From Eustoma russellianum (Eukaryota; Streptophyta; Magnoliopsida; Gentianales; Gentianaceae), in the NCBI GenBank assembly GCA_036186865.1, contig AP025062.1, positions 9,565,436-9,629,435 on the forward strand: DNA of 64,000 nucleotides. Reading direction: 5' to 3'. Under the pieces are notes generated by a model. It was given only the letters and a program-made list of their open reading frames with translations. It was not told the DNA's origin and searched no databases. The number at the start of each line of letters is the position of its first letter. The stretch's first letter is position 1. Positions 33,476 through 44,232 of this stretch are shown one piece after another. The position numbers and the translations under genes are program-made.

Positions 33476-34478
33476 CGGTTCAAAACTGCAGTTTTTCTGC
33501 AGTAACTTCCTCCCATCACCTTCCTCCTTCAACCCTTTCATGTTTACACTTCAAGATCCATCTTAGCACCTAGATTCATCATACTTAACACCCAACTAGC
33601 AAGAGTTGATTCCTAAACATGTAAAGTATTGTCCATCCTAAGCCTTCTATCACCCACAACCTCCAATGTATCTTTTCAACTTTCCAACACAACAAGTCTA
33701 CACCAATGACATCTTTAATCCTTCAACCTTCTGCAACTACACTCAAAACACTTAGAATGTACTTATTGAACTAAAGATCTTACACCAAAACAATGAGCAC
33801 ATTACGGATAACACTTTTATGGGCAAATTATCAACAAAGATCACAACATAACCATTTAAAATATTGGCCCAAAGAACATAGCTTTACTCAATCAACAACA
33901 ACAACAATTACATATAGTAAAGCATTTAACATAAGCAAACCAAAACTACTAATGTGTGATCCAAGTTTTCTCTTTGTAAGAACATAGGGCCTAAAGTATC
34001 AAAATTTGCGTAAAGCGTATAGAAAGATTACTTGCCTTTGTTTATAGTTAAGCTTACGAATGTACTGCAGAATCTTGTTAATGATTGAACCTAGATTGTC
34101 CTTCTTCCTTCCTTTTTCCTCTTCTCTTCTTCCTCTTCCTCTCCTTTTCTCCTTCTCTTTTCTCCCTGCGGGTTCTCTTCCTTTTCTCTCTGTTTAAACC
34201 GCCCCCTTGGTCTAATGGGGAGTTATACTAAGTGTTGTGTAACTCCCCTATCTTTTAGTAGGGACCATTTTGGTAATTTCCCCTAATTATCTTTAATTCT
34301 ACTTTTAACCCTTTTTCCTTGTTTTTCTATATTTTATGTTACCAAGTCTCATAGCCTACAAAATTAATTAAATTGCATTTAAGGTTGACTTTTAAGTATT
34401 GAAAGTTGCGCTTAAAAGTCACGGGGTATGACATTCCACCCCCCTTACAAAAAGTTTCGTCCTCAAAACTTGCGTACC

Positions 34479-34992
34479 TTAATTGAAGAATTGAGGATAC
34501 TTCTCCTGCATCCGCTCTTCAAGTTTCCAAGTAGCTTCTCGTTTCATGTGATTGCTCCGCTGGACCTTCACATAAGAGATCACCCGTTTCCTCAACACTT
34601 GGTCTTTTCGTTCTACGATCCTCACAGGTATCTCTTCATATATAACCTCACTATTGAGTTCCAAAGATTGTGCTTCGAGCACACTGATCGAATCCGTCAC
34701 ATACTTCCTTAACTGATATATATGAAATACCTTTTGAACTTGCACCAATACCGGAGGCAACGCCAACTCATGTGCCAAAACTCCCACCTTCTCAAGTATC
34801 TCATACGGACCAACAGAACGGGGACTTAAATTGCCTTTCACTCCAATATCATAGTACCCTTTTGTTTAGGTGATATTCTCAAATAAACCTTTCCACCTAC
34901 ATTAAACTCCAAAGGTTGTCGTTTAGAAGCCTTCTAACTTTTGTTGCGGTTCTGAGCCGACTTGAGTCTCTCTCGAGTGATTCTCGCGCTTC
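34479..34992 (-). pseudogene. TE4 integrase C-terminus with chromodomain, remnant
   Basis: Minus-strand open frame 34479-34841 reads from the integrase tail (LSPRSVGPYEILEKVG, FHIYQLRKY) into a chromodomain-like end (EEIPVRIVERKDQVLRKR, then ATWKLEERM). The upstream part (34842-34992) is recognisable (QPLEFNVGGKVYLRISP) but has stops. The remaining internal region (gag, protease, RT) is gone: at about 34992 the sequence passes straight into a second family-A LTR. It belongs to the Tekay-type chromoviruses. Confidence 0.8.
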
Positions 34993-35651
34993 CTAATGTC
35001 ATCGGTACCAGTGCACCCGCCGTAGCCTACTACGAGAACTACAAAGCATCAAAGCAGATCAAGCACACGTCATTCATGACGTAAGATACATCAGCGGAAA
35101 CGACGTAGAATTAAAACTTCAATAACAATAATCTCCCAAATGAAACACAGCGAAAATAAAACGTCTCACTTAAGAGTGTTCAAAGTATACTTCAATATAA
35201 ATTTTTAACAGTGAATCCCTCAACTAAAGGATAAGGACTGTAAGCCTGTCCATTTTAGTGACTATCGCCCCAATGAGCCCACTCGCCGATATCTTCTACA
35301 AAAATCATCTTGTACTTTGGCTCACCTGAAAATCAGATAGAGTAATTATTCTTAGCGAAAACATCGCCAGCAAGTAACCCGTCTACACACCTTACGGGAT
35401 CACACACGACGAGTCACCAGTGTATAAGACATTGCCTAAAATAAGGTGCTCGGGTTAGCAAATAGCATCTTTATAAGAATTCCTCAAAACGGATAAAACA
35501 CATAAATGATACACGGATACGAGAACAAACATGTACTAAATCAACATATCACATAAGCAAGTCATAAGCTAGTCACATTTCTTGCATGTCAAATCTTATG
35601 CTTCGTGTATCATGATGCATGTACTTCTTTAAAACCACAGACAACACCCAT
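34993..35651 (-). repeat. TE4 second LTR, left part (interrupted by TE5)
   Basis: Begins at tgtcatcggtaccagtgc, lacking roughly the first 25 bp of the LTR, and runs collinear with 31403-32052. It stops at caacaccca|t, where TE5 starts. The LTR resumes at 46938. Confidence 0.8.
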
Positions 35652-36453
35652 TGTGGCACCCCGCACCCCGGCCCCGCCAAAGTCGGTGCACCCGCCGTAC
35701 TTCCTTAAGGAGAGTACTAGGCGTCATCCATACGCGTCGTGATCCATGATAGAAATGCATGGATTTTCGTGCTTACGCGCAAATAAGTAAGCGAAACCGT
35801 GGCAGAATTGAAAACTTCAAATTAAAAATATCATCACAACTATTCCAAGTTTGCAACCCACATCAAATGTATCAGAAAGTGACAAAAGCCAATTGTTTTT
35901 CCATCTCAATTACATAACTCAGTCATCCCTTAAGGCTGGCAAGTCCGGTCTCCTAAATCTGGCCATCCTTCACTGCACTCACAGGTAGGGAACCCTAGGT
36001 TCGTCATCGATCCACTCTACTTTGTCTCCTGCCACCTCTGGGAGGAAAAAATAGGGTGAGTGACAATGTCACCAGCAAGTATACTATAATAATCATGGGT
36101 TAAATGGGAAGTGCGAACAAGAACCGAACCCCAAAAATTTTGGTTTAGAAGCATACCTGTCCTCCGTCCAATACTCGATAGGGATCATCACTTAATGTAG
36201 CAAGATCATAACTTAATTAAAATCATCACTCAAAGAAGAATATAACATTAAAAGATTGTAACTCGTATCGATGAATAACACAATAAGAATCATCACTTAG
36301 GGTCTACGAGGTCATCATAACATAAATCTCATGTGTCGCTTCATGAATGTAATATGCATGCATATGTACATGTGATGCATCGAGATGAAAATGGAAATAT
36401 GATCTTTCATGATTTTCTTTAAAATCATCACCGTCGTAAAATAGTAGAGTGTT

Positions 36454-36650
36454 CAGATCTATCTTCCCGGATCTGAGGCGGTAACTTCTCCCCTTCGAAT
36501 CTATTATATTCCCGGATTCGGAACGGTAACGTCATCTTACTTGTCGAGTCTGTTCTTTTCGGACCCACACGGTCATTCTTATCATCATCATCAGGCCTAT
36601 TATCTCCGGGCCTGAACGGTCATACTGTCAGATCACTTAACCCGGATCTG
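36454..36650 (-). repeat. Array of covarying hairpins in the TE5 3' LTR
   Basis: Five stems separated by 30-50 bp, each followed by a CGGT-type motif: CAGATC/GATCTG (36454-36475), CGAATC/GATTCG (36496-36520), GAGTC/GACCC (36546-36566, one mismatch), CAGGCC/GGCCTG (36592-36614) and CAGATC/GATCTG (36629-36650). Loops are similar (TATTATCTCCCG-like) while stem sequences differ. The array recurs at 45034-45228. Confidence 0.88.
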
Positions 36651-38564
36651 AGCGGGTTCTTACTGGCCAAGTTCATACTCACACACGGTACCGGTGGGGA
36701 ATCATTCTTGCAAATCAAAATCATCTTTTGAAAACGTTTTTCATCTTTCTTTCACATAAAAAGACATGCTGTAAATCATGTACGTGACGATGATGCAATG
36801 CATGGCATGTAATATGCAAACTACGGCATAATGCGTGACATAAACGAATAGATACGTCTTGTCGCTATGCTGGAAAATTCCAATTTAGTGGCGTCTACTT
36901 CTCCTTAGGGATTTCTTATTAAAATACACATTCTAGACCAATTGGTTCACATGTACTTCTCTGTAAATGTCATAAGTGATTGCCATGCAAGTGCTATGGA
37001 ATTACGATGTCGATAAGGGAATCGTTTGTTCTTTTTCATGAAACGGTGCAACCTGAATTCTGGAATGACCAAATTCTATTATAAAATTTATTGTGACCAA
37101 TCCTTTAATCTTTTTCCGGAAATTCCAACTCTCCATCCTAATAAACTCATTGAGCTAGCATCCTGTCAAAATTTAGCCCGAATACAATTTTCTAAGGCCC
37201 GTTCCAGATCATGCAATCTTGCTACACAAATTCTGTCCATCCAGCACATTTCAGTTTGACCTGTTTTACTAGAAAATTCACTAAAAATAAACCACAACTC
37301 ATTTTGACAAAATTCCAACTTCCACCTTTGCTTTATTCATGGGGTTAGTATCATACCGAAAATTATTGAATTTGCATACCTCTAAGGTCCATTTCTAGGC
37401 TACCAAACACGTTACTTAAATTCTGTCCAGTACAACATTTTCAGCAGGACCAATCTCAGTAGAAAATTCATTAAAAATAAACCGTGGTTCTTTTTAATGA
37501 GATTCCAACTCTCACATCTATCATACACATAAAACTAATAGCATACCAAAAATCAATGGATTTGAAGGTTCTTAAGGTTCCTTTTCTGGTCTCACAATAC
37601 AATCCAAATTTCGGTCCAGCTCCAGAAAGTTTCTAGTGATCATATATTCTTCCTAAGTGTCCTTAGCTTACATTTTTGTCGCCAACACTTAGCAACAATT
37701 TTGGGATGAACACACGCACCCTTCACCAACAGCCTCATTCTTCGGTGCATGCAAGAAAATGATATAACCAAGAGCATATTAAACTTAACACACAACAAGA
37801 ACAAAGCTTGTCTCCACTTCTTTACTAAGTTGACATTTTCATGTAAAATCACACATGCCTCCTTTAACCCTTCCACCGTGAGCCCCTCATCATGAGAAGA
37901 GAGAATATTTAACAATCCATCCTAGATTAGCACATAATAATGCATGTAATCCACAAAGAACACATCTTTAGAACAAAATCTGACTCCTACACACCCAAAT
38001 GGCTTAGGCAGAAAGTTTTGGCATTCAACTTAGTATATTACAACTAATATTAGACCTTAAGTACATCTAGCCATTCATGCACACACTTTCACATCCAAAC
38101 CATAAAGAGTATAGTGTACTTGCCTTTTTGCTTACTCTTCTTGGAAAGGTGTAGGGAAAGTTGAAATCTTTCTCCCAAAAGGAGCTTGAGTGGTATCCAA
38201 GCTTCTCTAAGCTAGAGTCCTTGAAGACTTGAGATTCTTGAGCCTAGTGACCATTGAAGGTCACGGTTTATTGCAAAAGAGAGGAGTGAGTCTTTAAACT
38301 AGATAAAATACAAGAGTTTTCCTTGAATAGTTGAGGATGTACTTACCTATTCCTTCTTGATATTGTATGGATCCTAGCCTCCTTGGTGTGCCCTTTGACC
38401 GTATGGTTTAGGGATGAAGGAAGTGAGGGGTATTTTTGTTGAATGTTGTGAGATGGAGATTGTTTTCTTTTTCTTGGAGGGAACCTTCTCTTTTTGGCTA
38501 CCATGTTGTAGCCGTTGGGGTATAACAGTGGGGTGAGGGTTTTACTATGGTGAGGTTAAGGAAT

Positions 38565-38695
38565 TAACCTTAGTTACTCAATTAAATTTCTAACCTTGGT
38601 TACTTTTTAGTTAACCAAGGTTACTTTACTACTAACCTTGGTTACTTTATGCTAATCATAGTTACTTTTGACTAACCTTAGTTACTTTTAAGTCT
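38565..38695. repeat. Tandem AACCTTGGTTACTTT repeats
   Basis: Six degenerate copies of a unit near taaccttggttacttt, spaced 20-28 bp, including one inverse copy (aaccaaggtt). Confidence 0.85.
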
Positions 38696-41557
38696 AGTTA
38701 GGTTAAAGGTTCATTAATTCTAGCAAAACAATCCTCTTTGCTAACTTTTCTTTTTCTTTGTCAAAAATACATATCCATTCCATTTTTGTATTTCTTGAAT
38801 AGTGATTTAAGAAATAGCCTTTCTTGGCTATTGGCCGAAACCTTGCAAGGCCATGGGGAAATTGGGTCCTTTCTTATAATGCACATAGTACTTTTCGTAA
38901 TATACTTTATAATAATGATCATTGACTTAATCAATTACAATTGCAAGCGTATATTGTCACATGTTCACTAACTCAAATCTTAGGTACAAGAAGGATTCTC
39001 TTATTGGGTTACAACATCCCCCCCTTATTATATGTTTCGTCCTCGAAACTTGAACGTGCTAATCAAAGAGGTGAGGGTACAAGTTCTTCATGTTCTCTTC
39101 TAGTTCCCAGGTAGATTCATCTACAGAACGGTTCTTCCATTGCACCTTAACCATTGGTATAGTTCGTTTCCTTATCACATTTTCCTTACGATCAACTATC
39201 TTTTCTGGTTCTTCCTCATATGTAGTGTCAGTTTCCAGCTTCAAAGGTTGATCTTTTATGACGTGGCTAGGATCGTGTACATATCGTCGTAGTTGAGATA
39301 CATGAAACACGTCATATATTAGAGATAGGGTGGGCGGTAGAGCGAATCGATAAGCCACTTCTCCAATCCTTTCAAGAACCTCGTACGGCCCAATAAATCT
39401 TGGGCTTAACTTCCCTTTAATACCAAATCTTTTAATCCCTTTTGTCGGTGATACCTTCAGAAACACTTTTCCCCGTCTTGAAATTCTTACGGTCGCCGCT
39501 TCTCATCTGCCCAAACCTTGCTTCTATCTTGAGCCGCTTGTAACTTTTGCTTTATAATTTTTATTGTCTCTCGAGTCTGCTCTACTAGGTCGGGTCTAGT
39601 GAGTATCTTGTCTCCTATTTCATCCCAGTAAAGAGGAGAACAGCATTTCCTTCCATAGAGTGCTTCGTACGAGGCCATTCCTATAGATCGATGGTAGCTT
39701 GAGACTTCGTTCCCAGCTTTCCCCAAAGTCGAGTGTGCAAGATAGCAACATGTCTTCCAGTGTCTGAATAGTTCTTTCTGATTGACAATCCATTTGGGGA
39801 TGAAATTCCGAGCTCATGCGAATCTCAGTTCCCATTGTTTTCTGAAAAGCTGTCCAGAATCGTGATGTGAAACGAGGGTCACGATCACACACGATACTTA
39901 GGGGTACTCCATGAAGACTCACAATTCGTTCCACGTACATCGTAGCCAACTTTTCCATTGGAGCCTTGATTGTCATAGCTATAAAATGGGCGGATTTGGT
40001 TAGACGATCAACAACCACCCAAATAGTATCGGAACCGTTTCTCGTTCTAGGAAAGTTGGTAACGAAGTCCATAGTAATGTGGTCCCATTTCCATTCGGGC
40101 ACTTCGAGAGGCTGTAGCAACCCAGCGGGTTTCTGATGTTCTGCTTTCACCTTTTGGCATATAAGGCATTTTCTCACAAATTCTGCAATCTGTCTTTTCA
40201 TGCCATGCCACCAAAATCGTCGTTTCAAATCTTGGTACATCTTATTTGCTCCAGGGTGGATGGATAATCGTGAGTTATGTGCTTCCTTAAGAACTTCGTT
40301 CAGAATGTCTTCGTTGTTAGGTACACACAATCTTCCTTGAAACCACAAACTATTGTCGTTTCGAACCCTAAATTCTCCGATGGGTTTCGTTCGTAACTGG
40401 TCCTTTATTTTCCTTAAGGTTTCATCCTTTTCTTGCCCCTCTTGAATTCTGTCTATTAGTGAAGGAATTATCACCAACTTTGCGAGCATGCCTTCAATTG
40501 AACCAACTTTTTCTAGATCAAATTCTTCCATGTCACGCTGCAAAGGTGGTTGGCGTGGATGGCTTGTTTTTCTACTTAATGCGTCTGCCACCTTATTGGC
40601 TTTTTCCGGGTGATACTGAATTGATAGGTCATAGTCCTTTATTAATTCTAGCCATCTTCGTTGTCGCATGTTCAGCTCTTTTTGGGTAACTAAATATTTG
40701 AGGCTTTTGTGGTCCGTGAAAATTTCGCACTTTTCGCCGTATAGATAGTGCCTCTATATTTTTAGTGCGAAAACCACAGCTGCCAACTCAAGGTCGTGTA
40801 CAGGATAGTTTTGTTCGAATGGCTTCAACTGTCGGGATGCGTATGCAATTACTCGATCCTTTTGCATTAGTACACAACCCAACCCGTTCTTAGAGGAATC
40901 ACTATACACAACAAAGTTTCCTCCGGGGATGGGCTGTGCTAAGACTGGGGCGGAGGTCAGTTTCTTCTTCAATTCAGTAAAGCTATTCTCACAGTCTGAG
41001 GTCCATTCGAATTTGGTTTTCTTCTGGGTTAATCGGGTCAAAGGCATAGCAATCCGAGAGAATCCTTCCACGAACTTCTGATAGTAATCGGCGAGACCGA
41101 GAAAACTTCGTACCTCTGTAACATTTGTTAGTCTGGGCCACTCCGTGATTGCCTCGATTTTCTTGGGATCTACTGATATACCTTCTTCGGATATCACATG
41201 CCCCAGAAAGGCTACACTTCGTAGCTAGAATTCGCACTTATTAAACTTCGCATATAGTTGTTTCCTTCGCAGAATGTCCAGAGCAATCCTTAGATGGGCT
41301 GCATGGGTCTCTTCATCTGGTGAATATATCAGGATGTCGTCGATGAAGACTACGACGAATTTGTCTAGTTGGTCTTGAAAAACTCGATTCATTAGATCCA
41401 TGAATGTGGCAGGAGCGTTGGTCAGTCCGAACGGCATTACTAAGAATTCGTAATGTCTGTAACGGGTTCTGAATGCAGTTTTGTGGACGTCTTCAGCCTT
41501 GATCTTCAACTGGAAGTATCCTGAGCGAAGATCAATCTTACTGAAAATTCTTGCCCC

Positions 41558-41628
41558 CTGCATCATGATACCTTTAGGTAGGGTTTATAAGAAACTTATT
41601 ACTAAAATAAAATGTTTTGTTTGCTTAC
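41558..41628 (-). other. Candidate 71-nt spliceosomal intron in TE5 RT
   Basis: On the minus strand CTTCGG|GTAAGC ... GATGCAG|GGGGCA. The segment is AT-rich, has in-frame stops and interrupts the RT between DLFDQLR and GARIFSKID, a stretch that is normally continuous. Joining donor to acceptor is phase 0 and keeps the frame. The duplicated donor at 41784 would also work and would skip the tandem duplication. Confidence 0.55.
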
Positions 41629-41910
41629 CCGAAGCTGATCGAACAAGTCATCGATCCTTGGCAAGGGATACTTATTCTTTATAGTGATCTTGTTGAGCTC
41701 CCTATAGTCAATACATAATCGCATACTCCCGTCCTTCTTTTTGACAAACAATATTTACTAAAATAAAATGTTTTGTTTGCTTACCCGAAGCTGATCGAAC
41801 AAGTCATCGATCCTTGGCAAGGGATACTTATTCTTTATAGTGATCTTGTTGAGCTCCCTATAGTCAATACATAATCGCATACTCCCGTCCTTCTTTTTGA
41901 CAAACAATAC
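41599..41910 (-). repeat. 156-bp tandem duplication in TE5 RT
   Basis: Two adjacent copies, 41599-41754 and 41755-41910, essentially identical. Each covers RT codons from LFVKKKDGS to DLFDQLR and the beginning of the intron-like segment. Confidence 0.92.
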
Positions 41911-42641
41911 CGGAGCTCCCCAAGGTGAAACACTTGGGCGGATCAATTTCTTTTCCAACAATTCACGTAGCTGCTCCTTCAGCTCTTTTAGTTCTGCGGG
42001 TGCCATTCTGTAAGGAGCCTTTAATATTAGCTCAGCTCCTGGAACCAGGTTGATCTCAAAAGATATTTCTCGCTCCGGGGGAAGACCTGGCAATTCTTCT
42101 GGAAAAACCTCCGGATATTCTCAAACTACTGGAACTTGGGTCAGGTCTGTGGGTGCTTGATCAGTGTTTATGGCATAGACAAAATATCCTTGACGTCCTT
42201 TCTTTAGAGCTTTACTGGCTCGAATTGCATTTACATAAATGTTCTTAGGATTCTTTCGTAACTTTGATTCCCCTTGAAAGGTTACGTCCTTACGTGTGGG
42301 GTCCTTAAAGGTAACTTGTTTTTCACTACAATCGATGTTGGCATAATTCTTGGAGAGCCAGTCCATCCCAAGAATTACATTGAAGTCCGTCACGGGTATG
42401 GAAATCAAATCGGCGTCAAACCGATGGTTACTAAACTCAAGTTCACAATTTTTGAAGACATGGTGAGCTACAAGCACCTGCTCCCCAGCTGCTTGGATTC
42501 TATAAGGTGCATCACTATGGGTTGGGTTTTTCTCAATATTCTTTGCGAATCTCTTGGATATGAAAGAGTGACAGGCGCCACTGTCAAATAGTACGTTGGC
42601 AGGTATAGAACATACTAGTGTAACTCCTGAATCATACAATT

Positions 42642-42715
42642 CTTACTGAGCAACCATAAGGCAATGATGTTGTAAAAGAAAATTAGTACGGTTTCCTGAA
42701 AATACCTGTTACCAC
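42642..42715 (-). other. Candidate 74-nt spliceosomal intron between Gag and protease of TE5
   Basis: Minus strand: ACAG|GTATTTTC ... GTAAG|AATTGTAT. It contains a branch-site-like TACTAAT and a pyrimidine run (TTTTCTTTTAC). The Gag frame (NNVVT) and the protease frame (YDSGVT) are different; joining these borders brings them into one frame (phase 1). A nearer CAG acceptor would give a stop, so the AAG acceptor is required, which is a weak point. Confidence 0.4.
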
Positions 42716-43936
42716 ATTGTTGGCCTCTTCAGCAGCTGCGTCGGTCATAGCGTGGACTCGTGCATTGGTACGCTGACGCTGAGGTTTTGATGGCTGTTGT
42801 TGCTGCTGGGCCCCCTTCTCCGGACACTCTCTGGCCATATGTCCTGTTTTCCCGCATCCGAAGCAGGTGGTTCTTTTGTTTGGACAGTCCTTAAGGATGT
42901 GCCCTGTCTGGCCGCATCCGAAACATTTCCCAGCCTAGATATAACATTCTCCTATGTGGAGCTTACCACAATGAGAGCATTTTGGAATGGCAGATTGTTG
43001 TCCCTGATTCCGTGATTGATTTTTTTAGGAGCGGCGTTGAAATCGGTTCTTCCCTTGACGCCCTAGCCCCCTTGTGTTTTGCTTGGCGGACTTACAGGGC
43101 CCTCCGCTTCCAGACACCTCTCTTCCTCTCTTTTGGCTAAACTCATCCCGACGGATGATATCTCTTTCAATTCTGTAACAGGCATCTAGAAGGGCACCAA
43201 AGTTTGCTGGGTTGGCATTAACCAACCACATTCGGATTCTAGGGTCCAGTCCTCTCTCGAATTTCAACATTTTGGTTTCTTCATCGTTCATAGTGGATGG
43301 TTGGAATCTTCCCAGAGCTATAAATTTGTTAGCGTAGTCAGCAACCGTCATTCCAGACTCTTGCATCAGGGATTCAAACTCATGTATTTTCTGCAGTTTG
43401 ACTGAGGGTGGTATGTAGAACTTGTTAAATTCCTGGAGGAACCTCTCCCAGGGAATTGGTCTTGGTAAAGCTTGTAGATTGGCCTTCCACCATTGGTTGG
43501 CCTCTCCTAACAGAAACGGCCTAACTGCTTGAGTCTTTAGTTCCTCTGGGGCTCTAATTAGTTCGAAACAATTTTCTACCTCATAGAGCCACTTCTCAGC
43601 AACATCAGAGTCTGACTTTCCTTCAAACGGCGGAACATTGGCTCTTTTCAACTTTTCAAAATAATACTGAGCATCTCTGACCGGCTCTTGAGGTTGAGGG
43701 TTATTCTGCTGTAGCATCACTTGCCCAATATGGGTAACTGTTTGGCAGAAGTTCTGAAAAGCGTTGATGTCTGGCATCGTGGGTGGAAAAGGTCCTTGCG
43801 GTGGAGGGACGTTCTAAACGGGCAGTGGATTTTGGCCTTGAGGCGGTGGGGGTGGAGGGGCCTGAGCGGGTGGAGGTGGGATAGGCTCCTGCACCTCGGG
43901 CCTAGCTCTGGCTGGTCTCCCTCTGGGTCGCACCAT
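42716..43936 (-). pseudogene. TE5 gag with three zinc knuckles
   Basis: ATG at 43936 opens a Pro-rich leader (MVRPRGRPARARPEV). The retrotransposon Gag domain occupies about 43100-43700 (PFLLGEANQWWKANL). At the C-terminus are three zinc-binding motifs in a row: CSHCGKLHIGEC, CFGCGQTGHILKDC and CFGCGKTGHMAREC (about 42835-42985). Stops at about 43815 and 42937 look like CAG to TAG, and a TAA lies at 43025. The frame is otherwise continuous to the candidate intron at 42715. Confidence 0.82.
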
Positions 43937-44232
43937 CTGCAGCACGCAGGGTCGACTTTATTCAATACAGGAATGTCACAACTAGTAACAGAATTTAACT
44001 TGGCATATCGGAAGAACATATGCGTACATACATTATTATTCAAATTTACGATAGGTCATTAGTTGGGGCATATCACTGGGCCGTGCCCTAATTTGCCAGT
44101 CAAAGTCGTCCTGTTCTAAGGTCAACTCTCATCTAAGATTAATTCTTAGGTCTAAGATCAAACTTAGTCAACTATAATCATAACTTAATTCTATATTCTG
44201 CCCGGATCTAGAGCCTTCGCTCTGATACCACC

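Larger units (their letters stand above)
31377..34433 (-). repeat. TE4 (gypsy family A) 3' LTR
   Basis: 3,057 bp, TG...CA. Its inner edge faces a purine tract (minus strand TTGTAAGGGGGGTGGAA, about 34434-34450). It contains a hairpin/TATA array (32141-32480) and a GCGCCTAA array (33200-33475). Two further partial copies in the window (34993-35651 plus 46938-47932, and from 62225) confirm the family. Confidence 0.85.
35652..39016 (-). repeat. TE5 3' LTR (full length)
   Basis: 3,365 bp. Contains a hairpin array (36454-36650) and a run of AACCTTGGTTACTTT-type repeats (38565-38695). The last about 680 bp (38365-39016) have no counterpart in the truncated 5' LTR. Confidence 0.88.
39059..42641 (-). 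pseudogene. TE5 pol (protease, RT, RNase H, integrase, chromodomain), damaged
   Basis: Protease motif VLFDSGACHSFIS lies near 42570-42610. RT begins in 41758-42093 (APYRMAP, CIDYRELN), is interrupted by an intron-like 71-nt segment, and resumes at 41557 (FSKIDLRSGY, FIDDILIYS, about 41322-41348). RNase H follows at 40754-41197, then the integrase zinc finger and core (MDFV, VCDRDPRF, SERTIQTLED) and a chromodomain tail ending at 39059. Lesions: stops at 41225 and 40754 (both look like TGG to TAG), an apparent 26-nt deletion with frameshift near 39725, a stop at 39487, a 1-nt deletion near 39465, and a 156-bp tandem duplication in RT. Integrase has unusual residues at HPQMDCQSE (usually HPQTDGQSE). 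Confidence 0.85.

Noticed and set aside
34428..34712. Plus-strand frame over the TE4 chromodomain
   Set aside because: Shadow of the minus-strand integrase tail.
36454..36650. tRNA or snoRNA genes in the hairpin array
   Set aside because: Stems are 5-6 bp with no cloverleaf, A/B box or C/D box wording.
42642..42715. Acceptor at the nearer CAG for the Gag-protease intron
   Set aside because: That junction places a stop codon in the protease frame; only the AAG acceptor keeps it open.
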